Notes: a model not told the origin generated them from the letters alone. A stretch of 44,909 nt of DNA from Diphasiastrum complanatum (GCA_029204225.1 CM055104.1:55804538-55849446), one strand, 5' to 3'; shown: positions 30,892 to 42,756, numbered from the stretch's first letter. A program made the numbers and translations.

Positions 30892-31629
30892 TGTTGAATT
30901 TCACACGTGTGGACTGTCCACTACATGTACTTGTGATCTCCTAAGGTGTGTAGATGCACCAAGATCAAGACTAGATTGAGATTCAAGATCAATCTTGAAT
31001 CCTATGGCAAAAACACACTACTACATGCATTCAATCACTTCCAACTCTCACTCACACGTGTGGGAAGTATTCAAAAAATAATCTAAGTAAAAACAAGCTG
31101 CTCTCCTTGGGTAGAGAGAGAAAATGCATCAAGAGCTCTCGGGTAGAGAGAGAAAGCTAGAAATCCAGTAACTCACAAAATCCATGAAATCACCAAATCA
31201 ATTAATTTCAAAATGAGGAGTACAATGATACTAGTAGGTCCACGAGCTACCACTATGCTTAACTATGATTGGACCACATTTTGTCACCTCTTGATCCTAT
31301 TGGATCATTGATCTATGCACCTCTTAATTCTATTGGACTATATTCAAGCACACCTCAATTTCCTATTGGACCTCACAAGGTTCCACCTCTATATCCTATT
31401 GGACCTCTTGGAATTCAACAAACAACAACTTTACACTTGTCTACACTCTAATTAGCAAGTGTTTAGCCTCTTACTCTATTTTGGCTCAATAGTGGCATTA
31501 CAAGTGGAAATGCATAATTTGCCATCTATGCCAAATTTATTCCTATCAACATCCTACACCTAGATGCTTGATGTAAAAAAACATAAGACCCCTATATCTA
31601 ACATAGATAATCTTTTTCAATTCTTCACA
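30892..31629 (-). repeat. 3' LTR of copia F (738 bp)
   Basis: Sense strand TGTGAAGAATTG ... AATTCAACA. It carries CACACGTGTG near 30902-30911 and 31053-31062, duplicated TCTCTCTCTACCC motifs near 31095-31160, and five regularly spaced CCAAT boxes. Confidence 0.95.
31268..31402 (-). promoter_or_regulatory. Five phased CCAAT boxes, 33-bp period, in LTR of F
   Basis: ATTGG on the plus strand (CCAAT in element sense) starts at 31268, 31299, 31332, 31365 and 31398. The last four are exactly 33 bp apart within diverged units of the type CACCTC...CCTATTGGAC. CCAAT is the NF-Y binding core. In the 5' LTR the third copy (about 35994) is mutated to CTTGG. Confidence 0.65.
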
Positions 31630-31644
31630 CTCCTAAAAAATTAT

Positions 31645-33798
31645 CTATGAATATTTGAGCATTGATCTTGATATAACTCCAAGATTAGATCTATGCTTGA
31701 TGAAAGCACTTTTGCTCAAAGGCTTGGTGAGTAGATCGGCAATACAAGAGGACGAGTTGACATGCTCCAAATAGATTTCTCCTCCAATAAGCTTTTCTCT
31801 CACAAAATGGTGTACCACTTCTATGTGCTTGCTTCTTGCATGAAATATGGGATTATTGGCAAGAGCTTGGGCCGAGATGTTATCACACTTGATCATTGGT
31901 GGATCATCCTCCTTGATGCACTTTAGTTCCATTAATAACCTCTTGATTTAAAGCACTTCTTTGGTAGTTGTAGTGAGTGCTTTGTACTCGGCCTCACATG
32001 AAGAGAGAGATATAGTATCTTGCTTTTTGGAAAGCCAAGATATTAGATTGCCTCCAAGAAAGATAGTGTATGCACTAATAGACTTTCGATCCATCTTGTC
32101 ACTTGCAAAGTCCGAATCCGAGTAGCCAATAATGGATAGATCTTCACTTTTATAGAGTAGACCATAATCACAAGATGAAGATACATATCTTAGAATCCTC
32201 TTGGCCATCTTCCAATGATGGATCTTAGGTTCTTGCATAAATTGACTCAATTTGTGCACACAAAAACTAAGATCGAGCCTAGTAATGGTAAGCCAAATCA
32301 AGGAGCCTACAAGACTCCTAAAAAGTGTGATGTCCTCAAAAGATCTTTCATCACCTTTGTTAGGATCTTTTACAATTTGCTCCATTGGAGTATCTATGCT
32401 CTTAGAATTTTCCATATGGAATTTTTTCAGCATAGAGTGAGCATATCTAGATTGGCATATAAAGACATGATTTTCATAAAAATCAATTTCTAGGCCTAGG
32501 ATGTAATGTATCTCTCCTAGATCTTGCATTTTAAACTCACATCCAAGTGCTAGCTTGGTTTCATCAACTAGCTTGATACAACTTCCACAAAGAATAATGT
32601 CATCAACATAAATTAGAAGAATGACAATATTGCTATCAACAAACTTTAGATACATGGAAGGATCATAGTCACTAAGAGTAAATCCTAGTGAGATAAGAAA
32701 AGAGTTAAGTCTTGAATACCATGATCTTGGTGCTTGCTTGAGTCCATAAAGACTTTTGAAGAGCAAGCACACTTTGGACTCATCCTTGATGAATCCTTGA
32801 GGTTGTTCCATATAGATCTCCTCCTCAAGATAACCATTTAGAAAAGCATTGGATACGTCTAATTGAAACACCTTCCACTTAAAAAAACAAGCAAGAGAAA
32901 TAAGAATTCTTATTGTCACCATCTTTGCAACGGGTGCAAAGGTCTCCTCATAATCAAGACCATGGATTTGAGCAAATCCTTTGGCACATAATCTTGCTTT
33001 ATGCTTGTTGATGGTGCCATCATGATTGAACTTGATCCGAAATACCCACTTGCAACCAATCACATGCTTGTTGGAAGGAGGATCCACAAGCTCCCAAGTA
33101 TTGTTGGTGATCAATGCATCATACTCTTGCTTCATGGCATCATACCACTCCTTGGTATTGAGTGCCTCTTGTACATTCTTTGGCTCTTCATGAGAGACAT
33201 AAAAAACATAATTAGTGGAATCAAGATCCACTTGTTTGCCTTTGTCAACATATGAGAGCCTCTTAGGCTCGGATCTATCTCTCATGGATCTTCTTGGTGA
33301 AAAAATCCGAGGAGAGTCTTCTTCAAATCTCGACCCCATCACATCATGATTGTCTTCAAAATCAATAATTGATGATGCATCCATAGATTTCTTGATCTCG
33401 GCCTCTTCAAATGATGAGTGTTGATCTTCATGAAAGACAACATCTCTACTTTCAATAACTTGAGAAGTAGAGAGTATAAAGACTCTATAGGCCTTCTTGG
33501 TGGATGAGTATCCAACCATGATCCCTTTGCATGCACTAGGATCTTCCTTCTTCCTTGTTTCCAAGGGAATATGGACAAAGCATAAGCATCCAAAAACTCT
33601 AAGGTGATCAACCTTAGGCTTCTTCAAAAATAAGATTTCATATGGTGACTTTCCTCCAAGAGCTATATGTGGGAGCCTATTGCAAAGATAATTTGCACAA
33701 TTAATGGCTTCTCCCCAAAAATCTTTGGGAAAAGATGCCTCAATTCTCATAGATTTTGCACATTCACATAGAGATCTATTCTTTCTCTCGGCCACTCC
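31645..33798 (-). pseudogene. Copia F integrase tail, reverse transcriptase and RNase H
   Basis: The frame starts abruptly at NGVAERKNRSLCECAKSM, the end of the integrase core. It continues through the GIMVGYS region, QLDVSNAFLNGYLEEEI, LYGLKQAPRSWYSR, IYVDDIILCG, YSDSDFASD and SSCEAEYKAL to a TAA at 31948, where a tryptophan codon is expected (VL-stop-IKR). It then carries on in the same frame to SRSMLKYS and the natural end at 31645. Reverse transcriptase motifs are intact. RNase H reads DFASD where the others have DFAGD. Confidence 0.88.
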
Positions 33799-33840
33799 AT
33801 TTGTAGCAATATATTTCTATTGAAAAAGTGGTAATTAGAT

Positions 33841-34944
33841 TCAGTAGGAAGTAACAAACCCCCTATGCCATAATTCCTCCATAGAGGGCTTGTTCACAAG
33901 AGCAACATTACAAGCATTCACATACTCATTTGGATCTAGTTTATAGATGCCACCAAATCTAGATCTTAATGCAAGTATCTCATCATTCTTCTTGATAGTG
34001 CAAGTATCAACATTGAATTTTACATCAAGGCCATTATCAAGCAATTGGCCAACACTAATAAGATTCTTGGTAAGCTTAGGTACATAAAGAACTCTAGAGA
34101 GAGAAAGAACTTGAGAGGATGCAAGCTTCAAGGGAATGTTCCCTATGCCTTCAATAGGACATTTAAAATCATTTGCAGTGTATATTGATTTCTTCACTCC
34201 ATCATAAGGTGCAATAGAAGAGAAAGAGTCCTTGGAGCTACACATATGTGAAGAGGCTCCACTATCAATATACCATAGGTCATCCTTCTTGAAAGGAGTA
34301 GATGAGAAACTAGAGACCATAAGAAATCCCTCTCCATCACTTGCAATAGTGTCTTCCTTCTCATTGGTAATATTGGCTTGCTTGAGTTGATTCTTCTTTT
34401 TGAAGCAATTGGTGGCATAATGACCTTTCTTTCCACAATAAAAGCACTTGATCTTCTTCTTCTTCTTGAGCTTGGATGATGAAGCATTAGAGGAATCATC
34501 TTCCTCCTCATCTTTGTCTTTGGATTTGACTTTGTCCTTGCTTGAGGATTGTTGATGTTGGTTCTTGCTCCTCTCTTTGTGCTTATCCTTGGCAAAGAGA
34601 GCTTTGCCATCATTATGAGTGAGAGAAAGCTTGTCCATCCTCAAGAGCTTGTACTCTTGTCTTGATTCTTTTGAAATTAGCACACTTTGGAGAGCCTCCA
34701 AACTTGGTAGCTCCTCCTTAATGGCATAGGATTGGACAAGATTATCAAATTCACTTCTCAAGCCATTGAGAATGACTTGAACTAGCTCATTTTGATTGAT
34801 GGAATCACCAATACAAGCAAGCTCTCTATGAATATCTTTTACTCTCAAAACATAACTAGATGCACTCTCATCACTCTTTTGGCTACTTTGAAAGATTTGA
34901 TTCCTAAGAATGAGAATCCTAGAGGTATTCTTAGCCTCATAGAA
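33841..34944 (-). pseudogene. Copia F Gag (N-truncated) and protease
   Basis: Gag homology starts at about 34944 with NTSRILILRNQIFQSS, equivalent to about residue 98 of H; everything before it is missing. The zinc knuckle CFYCGKKGHYATNC and protease WYIDSGASSHM (D present) follow, then VLYVPKLTKNLISVGQLL and the start of the integrase zinc site, ELWHR, where the frame is cut. About 50 bp of filler (about 33799-33848) joins this to NGVAERK, so roughly 160 codons of integrase were deleted. Confidence 0.88.
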
Positions 34945-35541
34945 ACAAGATCTATTTCACATCAAGTGATGGAGTATAGGCAAAGTTAGGATCTAACACT
35001 CTTAGCACGTGTGAAATACACTAAGAAACCAAATTTGACTCAAATACAATGATATTGCATGAACAAAATGGCTAAGATCTCAAAACAGTGCCTAGATCAC
35101 ATATAGATGAGATTGACAAGCATACAACTGTGATTTTGGATCAACCAAGCAACCTCTTGACCTAACCAAATGTGTCCACCTAGGTCTAGGTGCCCTACCT
35201 AACCCTCTTCAAAAGCTTATAACTTTTGATTGGCTCAACCAAATGGAATGAAACTGATTGCAACAAAAACTAGACAAAAATAGCTTCAAAACAAGCTATC
35301 AAGCAAGATAAATGGATCAAACATGAGAGAGAACTTCCAAACTGAAATTGGATGTTCCTCACACGTGTCTGAGCACCTGATTTTGTACAGTACCAGGTCA
35401 GACCCAATCAATGTCCTTTTGATCTCTTTTGATCCAAGATTGAACAAGATAGCTAGGAAAATGGGCCTTGACAACTTCTAGCTCAAGATTGATGAAAATT
35501 TTTCATTTAGATGGATCAAAATGCATGGTAACCTTAGGTAG
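34945..35541 (-). other. Leader of copia F
   Basis: About 600 bp from PBS to the truncated Gag. The lost Gag start is not here. It has CACACGTGT at about 35360-35368 and GCACGTGTGAA near 35006. Confidence 0.6.
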
Positions 35542-35553
35542 GCTCTGATACCA
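35542..35553 (-). other. Primer-binding site of copia F (initiator tRNA-Met)
   Basis: Minus strand TGGTATCAGAGC next to the 5' LTR. Confidence 0.93.
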
Positions 35554-36291
35554 TGTTGAATTTCACATGTGTGGACTGTCCACTACATGTACTTGTGATC
35601 TCCTAAGGTGTGTAGATGCACCAAGATCAAGACTAGATTGAGATTCAAGATCAATCTTGAATCCTATGGCAAAAACACACTACTACATGCATTCAATCAC
35701 TTCCAACTCTCACTCACACGTGTGGGAAGTATTCAAAAAATAATCTAAGTAAAAACAAGCTGCTCTCCTTGGGTAGAGAGAGAAAATGCATCAAGAGCTC
35801 TCGGGTAGAGAGAGAAAGCTAGAAATCCAATAACTCACAAAATCCATGAAATCACCAAATCAATTAATTTCAAAATGAGGAGTACAATGATACTAGTAGG
35901 TCCACGAGCTACCACTATGCTTAACTATGATTGGACCACATTTTGTCACCTCTTGATCCTATTGGATCATTGATCTATGCACCTCTTAATTCTCTTGGAC
36001 TATATTCAAGCACACCTCAATTTCCTATTGGACCTCACAAGGTTCCACCTCTATATCCTATTGGACCTCTTGGAATTCATCAAACAAAAATTTTACACTT
36101 GTCTACACTCTAATTAGCAAGTGTTTAGCCTCTTACTCTATTTTGGCTCAATAGTGGCATTACAAGTGGAAATGCATAATTTGCCATCTATGCCAAATTT
36201 ATTCCTATCAACATCCTACACCTAGATGCTTGATGTAAAAAAATATAAGACCCCTATATCTAACATAGATAATCTTTTTCAATTCTTCACA
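35554..36291 (-). repeat. 5' LTR of copia F (738 bp)
   Basis: Partner of 30892-31629 at about 99% identity. The first CACACGTGTG of the pair is CACATGTGTG here. The second is intact at 35715-35724. Confidence 0.95.
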
Positions 36292-36296
36292 CTATC

Positions 36297-36599
36297 TATA
36301 GCTTTCATGCAGTTGGCTGTATTTGCAGGAGTCTAGGCTTGGCATAGGTGTTGGAATTTTCATGGTGCAGATTCTCAGGTGGTGAGATCAGAGATAAGCC
36401 TAGAGGAAGTCACTCAGAGCCATATACCTCAGTATGATCAGGGAGACATAGTCTCGGAATCCGGTGAGCGGCGACTCAGGGATATGCTTGGTGATTGTGT
36501 GATGTGATTTGCATACTGCACTAGATCCTAACAGAATTTCAACTCTTCCTCCTTTTGATGCTCCTCCTCAATGCAAGCAAGATCACACTTTGCCAAGAT
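36297..36599. other. Unassigned sequence right of element F
   Basis: The first about 240 bp continue the unidentified target of F. The rest grades into the decayed end of copia E; the precise border near 36535-36600 is not visible. Confidence 0.4.
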
Positions 36600-36979
36600 C
36601 TCCTCTTAAGTGATCTCCTCCTTTGCCAAGCTCATTTTTTCGAAATCAACACTAGCTTCCAACTAAAACAATCTTCCATATTTAAATCCCTTTGCAATGC
36701 AAATATTATTCTTCAAGATGAAACAAACACCATGCTTAAAGTGGACATTTAAACCACTTTCTAAGAGTAGACCAACACTAAGCATATTCTTGGTGATTGA
36801 TGGTACATAAGAGCATTTTCTAGATCCATGCATTTTGAGGATTCTAGACACAAAGAGATGGTGCCAACACCATCTATCCTACAGTCTTCATCATTTGCAG
36901 TAAAGACAAACTTTTTAGCATCATTGAATGAGTGTAAGGTTGAGAAAAAGTCCTTTTCACAAGACATGTGGGAGCTAGC
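36600..36979 (-). pseudogene. Copia E, part after the protease active site
   Basis: It reads SHMSCEKDFFSTLHSFNDAK, then the FTANDEDCRIDGVGTISLCL block and PSITKNMLSVG, with a one-base insertion near 36809 that shifts the frame and a TAG near 36664. It is the direct continuation of 43414-43757: the protease motif WWIDSGAS/SHM is split by element D exactly at the CTAGC duplication. Spelling is closest to H. The fragment fades before the integrase zinc site. Confidence 0.87.
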
Positions 36980-37634
36980 TGTGAAAAATACAGATCCTAA
37001 GTGGATCTAAACTCCAAGATCATTGGCTTGAATGCTTGCACTCCAAACTACATAAGCTAGGAATTGGCAACACATTCTATGCTACCTAGAATGCAAAGAA
37101 CTTGATCAAAAAGCATTTATCACAAATGGAAACTTCCATAAACATCAAGTGCGGCCCAAAATAGCATTATACAGTCCATAATACATCAGCCTACCACTTT
37201 TGGAAAGCACCTAAGATCATACACAATAGCTTGAAGACAATACACACAACAATGCTCTCAATGGAGGAAGAAACAATGACAATGATCTATTGATCTCAAT
37301 GAAGCATACAAAAGGTTTCTCCAACCTGTTCTCCACGACTTCCCTACTATTTATGGATGAGGAAGATGACTCTCTCTCCTCTCTCTAGAAGGTACTTGAC
37401 CCTAGATATTCCCTATATAGGAAAAATAGCTAAAAATGGCTTATATGACCAAAATACATCAAAATGGTCTCATTTTGAAGGGTATGAAGTTTGACACTTC
37501 ATCATACTGAAAAAATACAGTAAATAAAAACATTGTGGCCTGGTTCACACGTGTGAAACTCCAGAACCAAAACTATTTACAATTTTAGCCAATTTAGGCC
37601 TCAAACTAGCTAGGAAATGTTGACAATTTTCACA
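36980..37634 (-). repeat. 3' LTR of copia D (655 bp)
   Basis: Matches the C 5' LTR at every site where the C LTRs differ from each other. Palindrome TTCACACGTGTGAA at 37544-37557. Confidence 0.95.
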
Positions 37635-39519
37635 CTCCCTCTTCAACATTGGATGCTAGTTTCAACATAGTCTTTGAGAACATTCCAAGATTAGATCTAT
37701 GCATTAAATATAGGTCCTTTCCCAATGGTTTGGTGAAGATATCAGCCACACACTCCTTTGAAGAGACATGTTGAAGCTCCACCTCTTTGGCAATGACTTG
37801 ATCTCTCACAAAATGGTGAGCAATCTCAATGTGCTTGCTCCTTGCATGAAAAACAGGATTGCTTGCCAAGCTTTGGGCTGAAAGGTTATCACAAAGTATG
37901 ATTGGAGTCTTCTCTGGTTCCAGCAAGTGAAGATCCAATAACATCCTCTTGATCCAAAGAATCTCCTTGGTGCATGTTGTTAATGCCTTGTACTCGGCTT
38001 CGGTGGAAGATAGAGAGATAGTTGGTTGCTTCTTTGATAGCCATGAGACCACTCCATCTCCAAGATAGATTTCAAAGGCACTTGTTGACTTCCTATCCAT
38101 TTGATCACCTGCAAAATCTGAATCTGAAAATCCACAAAGGTTAGGTGTAGTACCTCCATACAAGATGCCAAAATCTCTAGATCCCGAGATGTATCTAAGT
38201 ACTCTCTTTCCTAGCTTCCAATGAGCCTCACTAGGATCTTGCATAAATTGACTTAGTTTACCAACCACAAAGCTTAGATCAGGTCTTGTGATAGTTAACC
38301 ATATAAGAGATCCTATTAGCTTTCTATAGAGAGTAATGTCCTTGAAGGATCTTTCATTACTTCTTGTAGTTAGCTTTACATTTGATTCCATAGGAGTAGA
38401 AACAACTTTACAATCTTCCATATGAAACCTTTTTAGAATAGAGTTAACATACTTTTCTTGACATATGAATGTAGATTTAGAAGTTCTAATAATCTCTATT
38501 CCTAAGATATAATGAAGTTTACCAAGATCTTGAATTTCAAACTCTCTTTTGAGTGCCATCTTGATTTCATCTATATCTAGATTGTTACCACCACTTAAGA
38601 TAATGTCATCAACATAGATCAAAAGTAAAGTGATATCATTTTCATTCAATCTAAAGTAGAGAGAATGATCATACTCACTCATAACAAAGTTTTGAGAAAG
38701 TAAGAAGGAATTGAGCTTAGCATACCAACTCCTTGGTGCTTGCTTTAGCCCATACAAACTCTTTTGGAGATAGCACACATGATTAGGCTCATCATGTGAA
38801 ACATAGCCCTCGGGTTGCTCCATGTAAATATCTTCTTCAAGATCACCATTCAAGAAGGCATTAGTAACATCCATTTGCCACATATCCCAATCATAAAGAG
38901 TTGCAAGAGAGATTAGGATTCGAATAGTTACCATCTTTGCCACGGGTGCAAAGGTCTCATCATAGTCAATACCATATTCTTGAGCATACCCCTTTGCCAC
39001 CAACCTTACCTTGTACTTGTTGATTGATCCATCTTGATTTGTCTTGATCTTGAAGATCCACTTACAACCAATTGCCTTCTTGTCCTTTGGAAGCTTTACC
39101 AACCTCCATGTGTTGCTTTTGATGAGTGCTTGATGCTCATGATCCATGGCTTGGATCCATTCCTTCTTTTGAATTGCTTCACCTACACAAGTTGGTTCAT
39201 CAAAAGAGGTAAGAAAAGCAAAGTTAGAGTTGTCCACCACTTGCTTTCCTTTTTCATCATAGGTTAGCCTTGATGGCTTAGCCCTTTGCCTTTGAGTCTT
39301 CCTTGAAGTTTGCTTTGGAGTGGCATCTCCATCTTCATCCAAGACATCTTGCACATCATGATGATTAGTAGGCACATCAACATCAACATCAACAACATTG
39401 GAAACATTCTCTTCATGAAAGATGACATCCCTACTTATGACAACTTTCTTTGTAGAAGGAATGTACACTTTGTAAGCCTTGCTTACTTCACTATAGCCAA
39501 CAAACACACCCTTCTTTGA
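37630..39519 (-). pseudogene. Copia D Pol second half: integrase tail, reverse transcriptase, RNase H
   Basis: Same organisation as 22319-24208: intact reverse transcriptase and RNase H motifs, last codons overlapping the polypurine tract, TGA stop supplied by the 3' LTR. Compared with C I see only three residue changes (RYISG for RYISR, SAFEI for SAFAI, GMFSK for GMCSK). It lies downstream of the TAA at 39520-39522. Confidence 0.9.
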
Positions 39520-41583
39520 TTAAGGATCTTCTTTAGTTCTATCATCAAGTGTGATATTGACAAAACATGTACATCCAAAGATCCTACAATGCTTGACACT
39601 CGGCCTTCTACCATAAAGAACCTCATGAGGAGTTTTACCATCCAAGGAAGCACTTGTCCATCTATTACATAGATAGTTAGCACATGCTAAAGCTTCCCCC
39701 CAAAAAGACTTAGCAAGATTAGCATGTAGTCTCATTGCCTTGGCACATTCACAAAGGGTTCTATTCTTCCTCTCGGCCACTCCATTCTGTTGTGGAGTCC
39801 TAGGACTAGACATCTCCCTCTTAATCCCATGTGCTATACAAAAGTCTTTGAACCTATTTGAGGTGTATTCCCCTCCATTATCAGATCTTAAGCATTTGAT
39901 CTTTGTATTGAATTGGTTTTCCATTTCATTCTTGAACTTGACAAATGCAGCAAACACTTCATCCTTACTTTTAAGAAGATAGATCCAAGTATACCTACTA
40001 AAGTCATCAATGAAAGTTGCATACATCTTTGCCCCACCATTGCTAGTTGTACTAGAAGAATGAATATCAGAATGCACAAGTTGAAAAGCTTCTTTAGATC
40101 TAGAAGTAGATCTAGAATAAGCAAGTCTATGAGATTTGGACAAGGCACAATGTTCACAAACACTATTGTTTGCAACAAGACTTTTAGGGAGACCAAGAAC
40201 AAGCTCTTTCTTTGCCATTACCTCCAAAGATTTGAAGTTGGGATGGCCCAACCTCTTGTGCCAAACTTCTTGGTTCGTCAATTGCTCCCTAGCCATACAT
40301 CCTTCATGATTAGAGATCACACATGCATCAAGCTTGAAAAGTTTACCATGCCTCCTACCTTGAGCAATCAAGGATCCACATTTACTTATCAAACATGCAT
40401 CTCCAATGAACTCCACATCAAGTCCTTTGTCAATCATTTGACTTACACTAAGCAAATTCTTAGTGATTGAAGGAATGTACAAAACATTTTCAAGATTTGC
40501 TTTCCTATTTGTTGAAAGGGAAATAGGAATAGTGTCTATGCCTTTGATGTCACATTGACCATCATTTGCAGTGTAGATGATGTTACCTTCTCCCTCATAA
40601 GACAATAAGGATGTAAAGTATTCCTTATGTCTTGTCATGTGAGATGAGGCTCCACTATCAATCCACCAAGGATCATTATCATCTATGTTGGCTAACAAAC
40701 TTGAAGTCATAACAAGTGATTCACATGTGTTATGTTCTTCCTCATCTATTGTAAGATTTCCTTGCCTCTCTCCTTGCTCTCTTTTCTTCTTATAACATTC
40801 ATTTGCAAAATGACCTTTTATCCCACAATAAAAGCACTTGAACTTTGACTTATTGTTCTTAGTAGAAGAGGAAGAGGAAGAGTGATCATCATGATCAAAG
40901 TTACCACCTTTGGACCATTTCCCTTTGCCTTTACCTTTGCCCTTGAATTTGCCTTTTGTGAAGAAAGCCTCTTCACCTCCACCTTGCAAGGATGCACCAT
41001 CAAGCTTTGATTGCAACCTATGTTCTTCAGCCAATAAGATTTCTTGCAAGTCAACCACACTTGGCAAGACTCTTTGAATGGCAAAACTTTGCACAAGGTT
41101 AGCATGTTCATTTAGCAAACCATTCAACATAACTTGGACTATTTCACCATCTTTTATGTTCTCATCAATGCATGCTAAATCATCACTTAGGGACTTAACT
41201 CTCAAGATAAATGCATGAGCACTTTCACCCTCTCTTTGCCTACTAGAAAATATTTGTCTCCTTAGAGTCAATACCCTAGATGTGGACTTTGATTCAAAGA
41301 ACTTCTTTAAGGCATTCCATGCCTCACTTGCACTTTGACACTTTCCAACTTCCTTGAGAAGTTCATTTGTAACATTCATTTTAATGATATGAAGAGCCCT
41401 TTTGGCCTTCTTATCAAACCTTTGTTGCTCTTGAAGTGTGAGAGGTCTCTCTTCAATTTCTGCAACTATGTCCATGAGTTCATTCAACTCAAGTAAGGAC
41501 TCCATCCTCACTTTCCAAGTAGAGTAGTTTGATGAACTCAACCTTTCACTAGACTCTAGCATGATCCCACCATTGGAAGCCAT
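39520..41583 (-). CDS. Copia D Gag, protease and integrase, ending at an in-frame TAA
   Basis: 687 residues from the conserved start MASNGGIMLE at 41583, with no residue change from C that I can find. The frame is also open upstream to 41634 because the leader has one extra T relative to C; I keep the conserved start. The motifs and positions are those given for C: zinc knuckle 250-263, Asp309, integrase Asp506/Asp568/Glu604, TAA after residue 687. Confidence 0.9.
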   Translation of the reverse strand: MASNGGIMLESSERLSSSNYSTWKVRMESLLELNELMDIVAEIEERPLTLQEQQRFDKKAKRALHIIKMNVTNELLKEVGKCQSASEAWNALKKFFESKSTSRVLTLRRQIFSSRQREGESAHAFILRVKSLSDDLACIDENIKDGEIVQVMLNGLLNEHANLVQSFAIQRVLPSVVDLQEILLAEEHRLQSKLDGASLQGGGEEAFFTKGKFKGKGKGKGKWSKGGNFDHDDHSSSSSSTKNNKSKFKCFYCGIKGHFANECYKKKREQGERQGNLTIDEEEHNTCESLVMTSSLLANIDDNDPWWIDSGASSHMTRHKEYFTSLLSYEGEGNIIYTANDGQCDIKGIDTIPISLSTNRKANLENVLYIPSITKNLLSVSQMIDKGLDVEFIGDACLISKCGSLIAQGRRHGKLFKLDACVISNHEGCMAREQLTNQEVWHKRLGHPNFKSLEVMAKKELVLGLPKSLVANNSVCEHCALSKSHRLAYSRSTSRSKEAFQLVHSDIHSSSTTSNGGAKMYATFIDDFSRYTWIYLLKSKDEVFAAFVKFKNEMENQFNTKIKCLRSDNGGEYTSNRFKDFCIAHGIKREMSSPRTPQQNGVAERKNRTLCECAKAMRLHANLAKSFWGEALACANYLCNRWTSASLDGKTPHEVLYGRRPSVKHCRIFGCTCFVNITLDDRTKEDP

Positions 41584-42744
41584 GATTCTAATGTTTTCTT
41601 CAACTTTTAGGTTCTGTCCTAAAGCACTTAGCACTCACTTTTCTCTCAACAAATGATAGATAAAGAGATCTATGAAGATTTAGGACCCTAAAACACTTCT
41701 ATCTTGAACCTAGATGGTTTCCAAGCATAGAAAGGAAGATTGAAACACATGCAACACTTTGCACACACTAAGAATGGATTACAAAATCAAACCAACCTGA
41801 ACACACTCTTGCTTAAGCTCTCAAACTTTCCAGCAAGTGACCAAATCAAGTTATGGTGTGAAGAGTTACTTGCATTCTTAGAAAATACCCAAAACTAGGA
41901 TGCCAAGATTACCTAGTAATGAACAAACTTGATCAACATATGATCAACACACTAAGATATTGATTCAACCTGTAAAACCACATGTAAACCACACTTCTAA
42001 AAGTTTATAAACTCCAGCAAGTGATAAATACAAGATTTAGAGGTGAATGAATGAGCACACTTAGTGAATCACAAGACTAGCTTCACTATCTTGTCAAATC
42101 TTGGTGTTTAGATGTAGATCTAAGATCACTTCACATGAGAATGTTCCTCAACCTGTTAAGAACCTGAAAACACACTTGCATAATGGTTAACACCTTCCAG
42201 CAAATGCTCCAATCAAATTACATAAGGAGAGTTACTTACATGCTCAACAAAGTACACCAAAATTTATGCCAAAATTGATGACAATCTTTACAATATGCTC
42301 TTCACAATGGAGCTTACAATATGTTCACCCAAAAAAGGGGATCTTTCATCCAAATGGGAGCTTTGCTCATCCTTTAGGAGAATTACAACTCACTCAAAAG
42401 AGCATTTGTCATCCACTTAAGGAGAAGTTTCATCCACTTAAGGAGAGTGTTCATCCAAGAATGGAGATTGTCAACAATAGGATTGAAAAGAACATTGTTA
42501 GTATTGAATATGCACAAGCCTCACAATCACAAATGATTAGGTGTTATGATCTGATCCAAAATAGTTTCTTTTCAGCCTCTGATCTTCAATAGACCTGAAA
42601 TATGCTTTTGATCCACAAGTTCAACTCACAAAACAAAGGTTAGTAAGATTTGATCAACAAAGCAATGCAAAATCATGCTAGAACTTGATCAAACATCCAA
42701 ATATCACCAAAAATGGAATACTTACTGTAAATAGAAGCCAACCA
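41584..42744 (-). other. Long untranslated leader of copia D
   Basis: Near-identical to the C leader, with the three diverged repeats at about 41794-42245 and an antisense 108-codon frame at 42266-42592. Confidence 0.7.
42323..42469 (-). repeat. Seven 21-bp tandem units in the leader of copia D
   Basis: Same array as 27011-27157, unchanged in number and period. Confidence 0.75.
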
Positions 42745-42756
42745 GCTCTGATACCA
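42745..42756 (-). other. Primer-binding site of copia D (initiator tRNA-Met)
   Basis: Minus strand TGGTATCAGAGC next to the 5' LTR. Confidence 0.93.

Larger units (their letters stand above)
30892..36291 (-). mobile_element. Internally deleted copia element F
   Basis: A 5400-bp element with 738-bp LTRs, PBS and CTATC target duplications. About seven substitutions separate the LTRs (near 1%). Gag has lost its N-terminal about 100 codons, the integrase zinc and catalytic core are replaced by about 50 bp of unrelated filler, and RNase H has one nonsense codon. It is a non-autonomous derivative. Confidence 0.95.

Noticed and set aside
31269-31451. A 60-codon frame with repeated PIG motif, also at 35931-36113
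   Set aside because: It is a by-product of the 33-bp CCAAT repeats in the LTR of F, read antisense; a regulatory reading explains it better.
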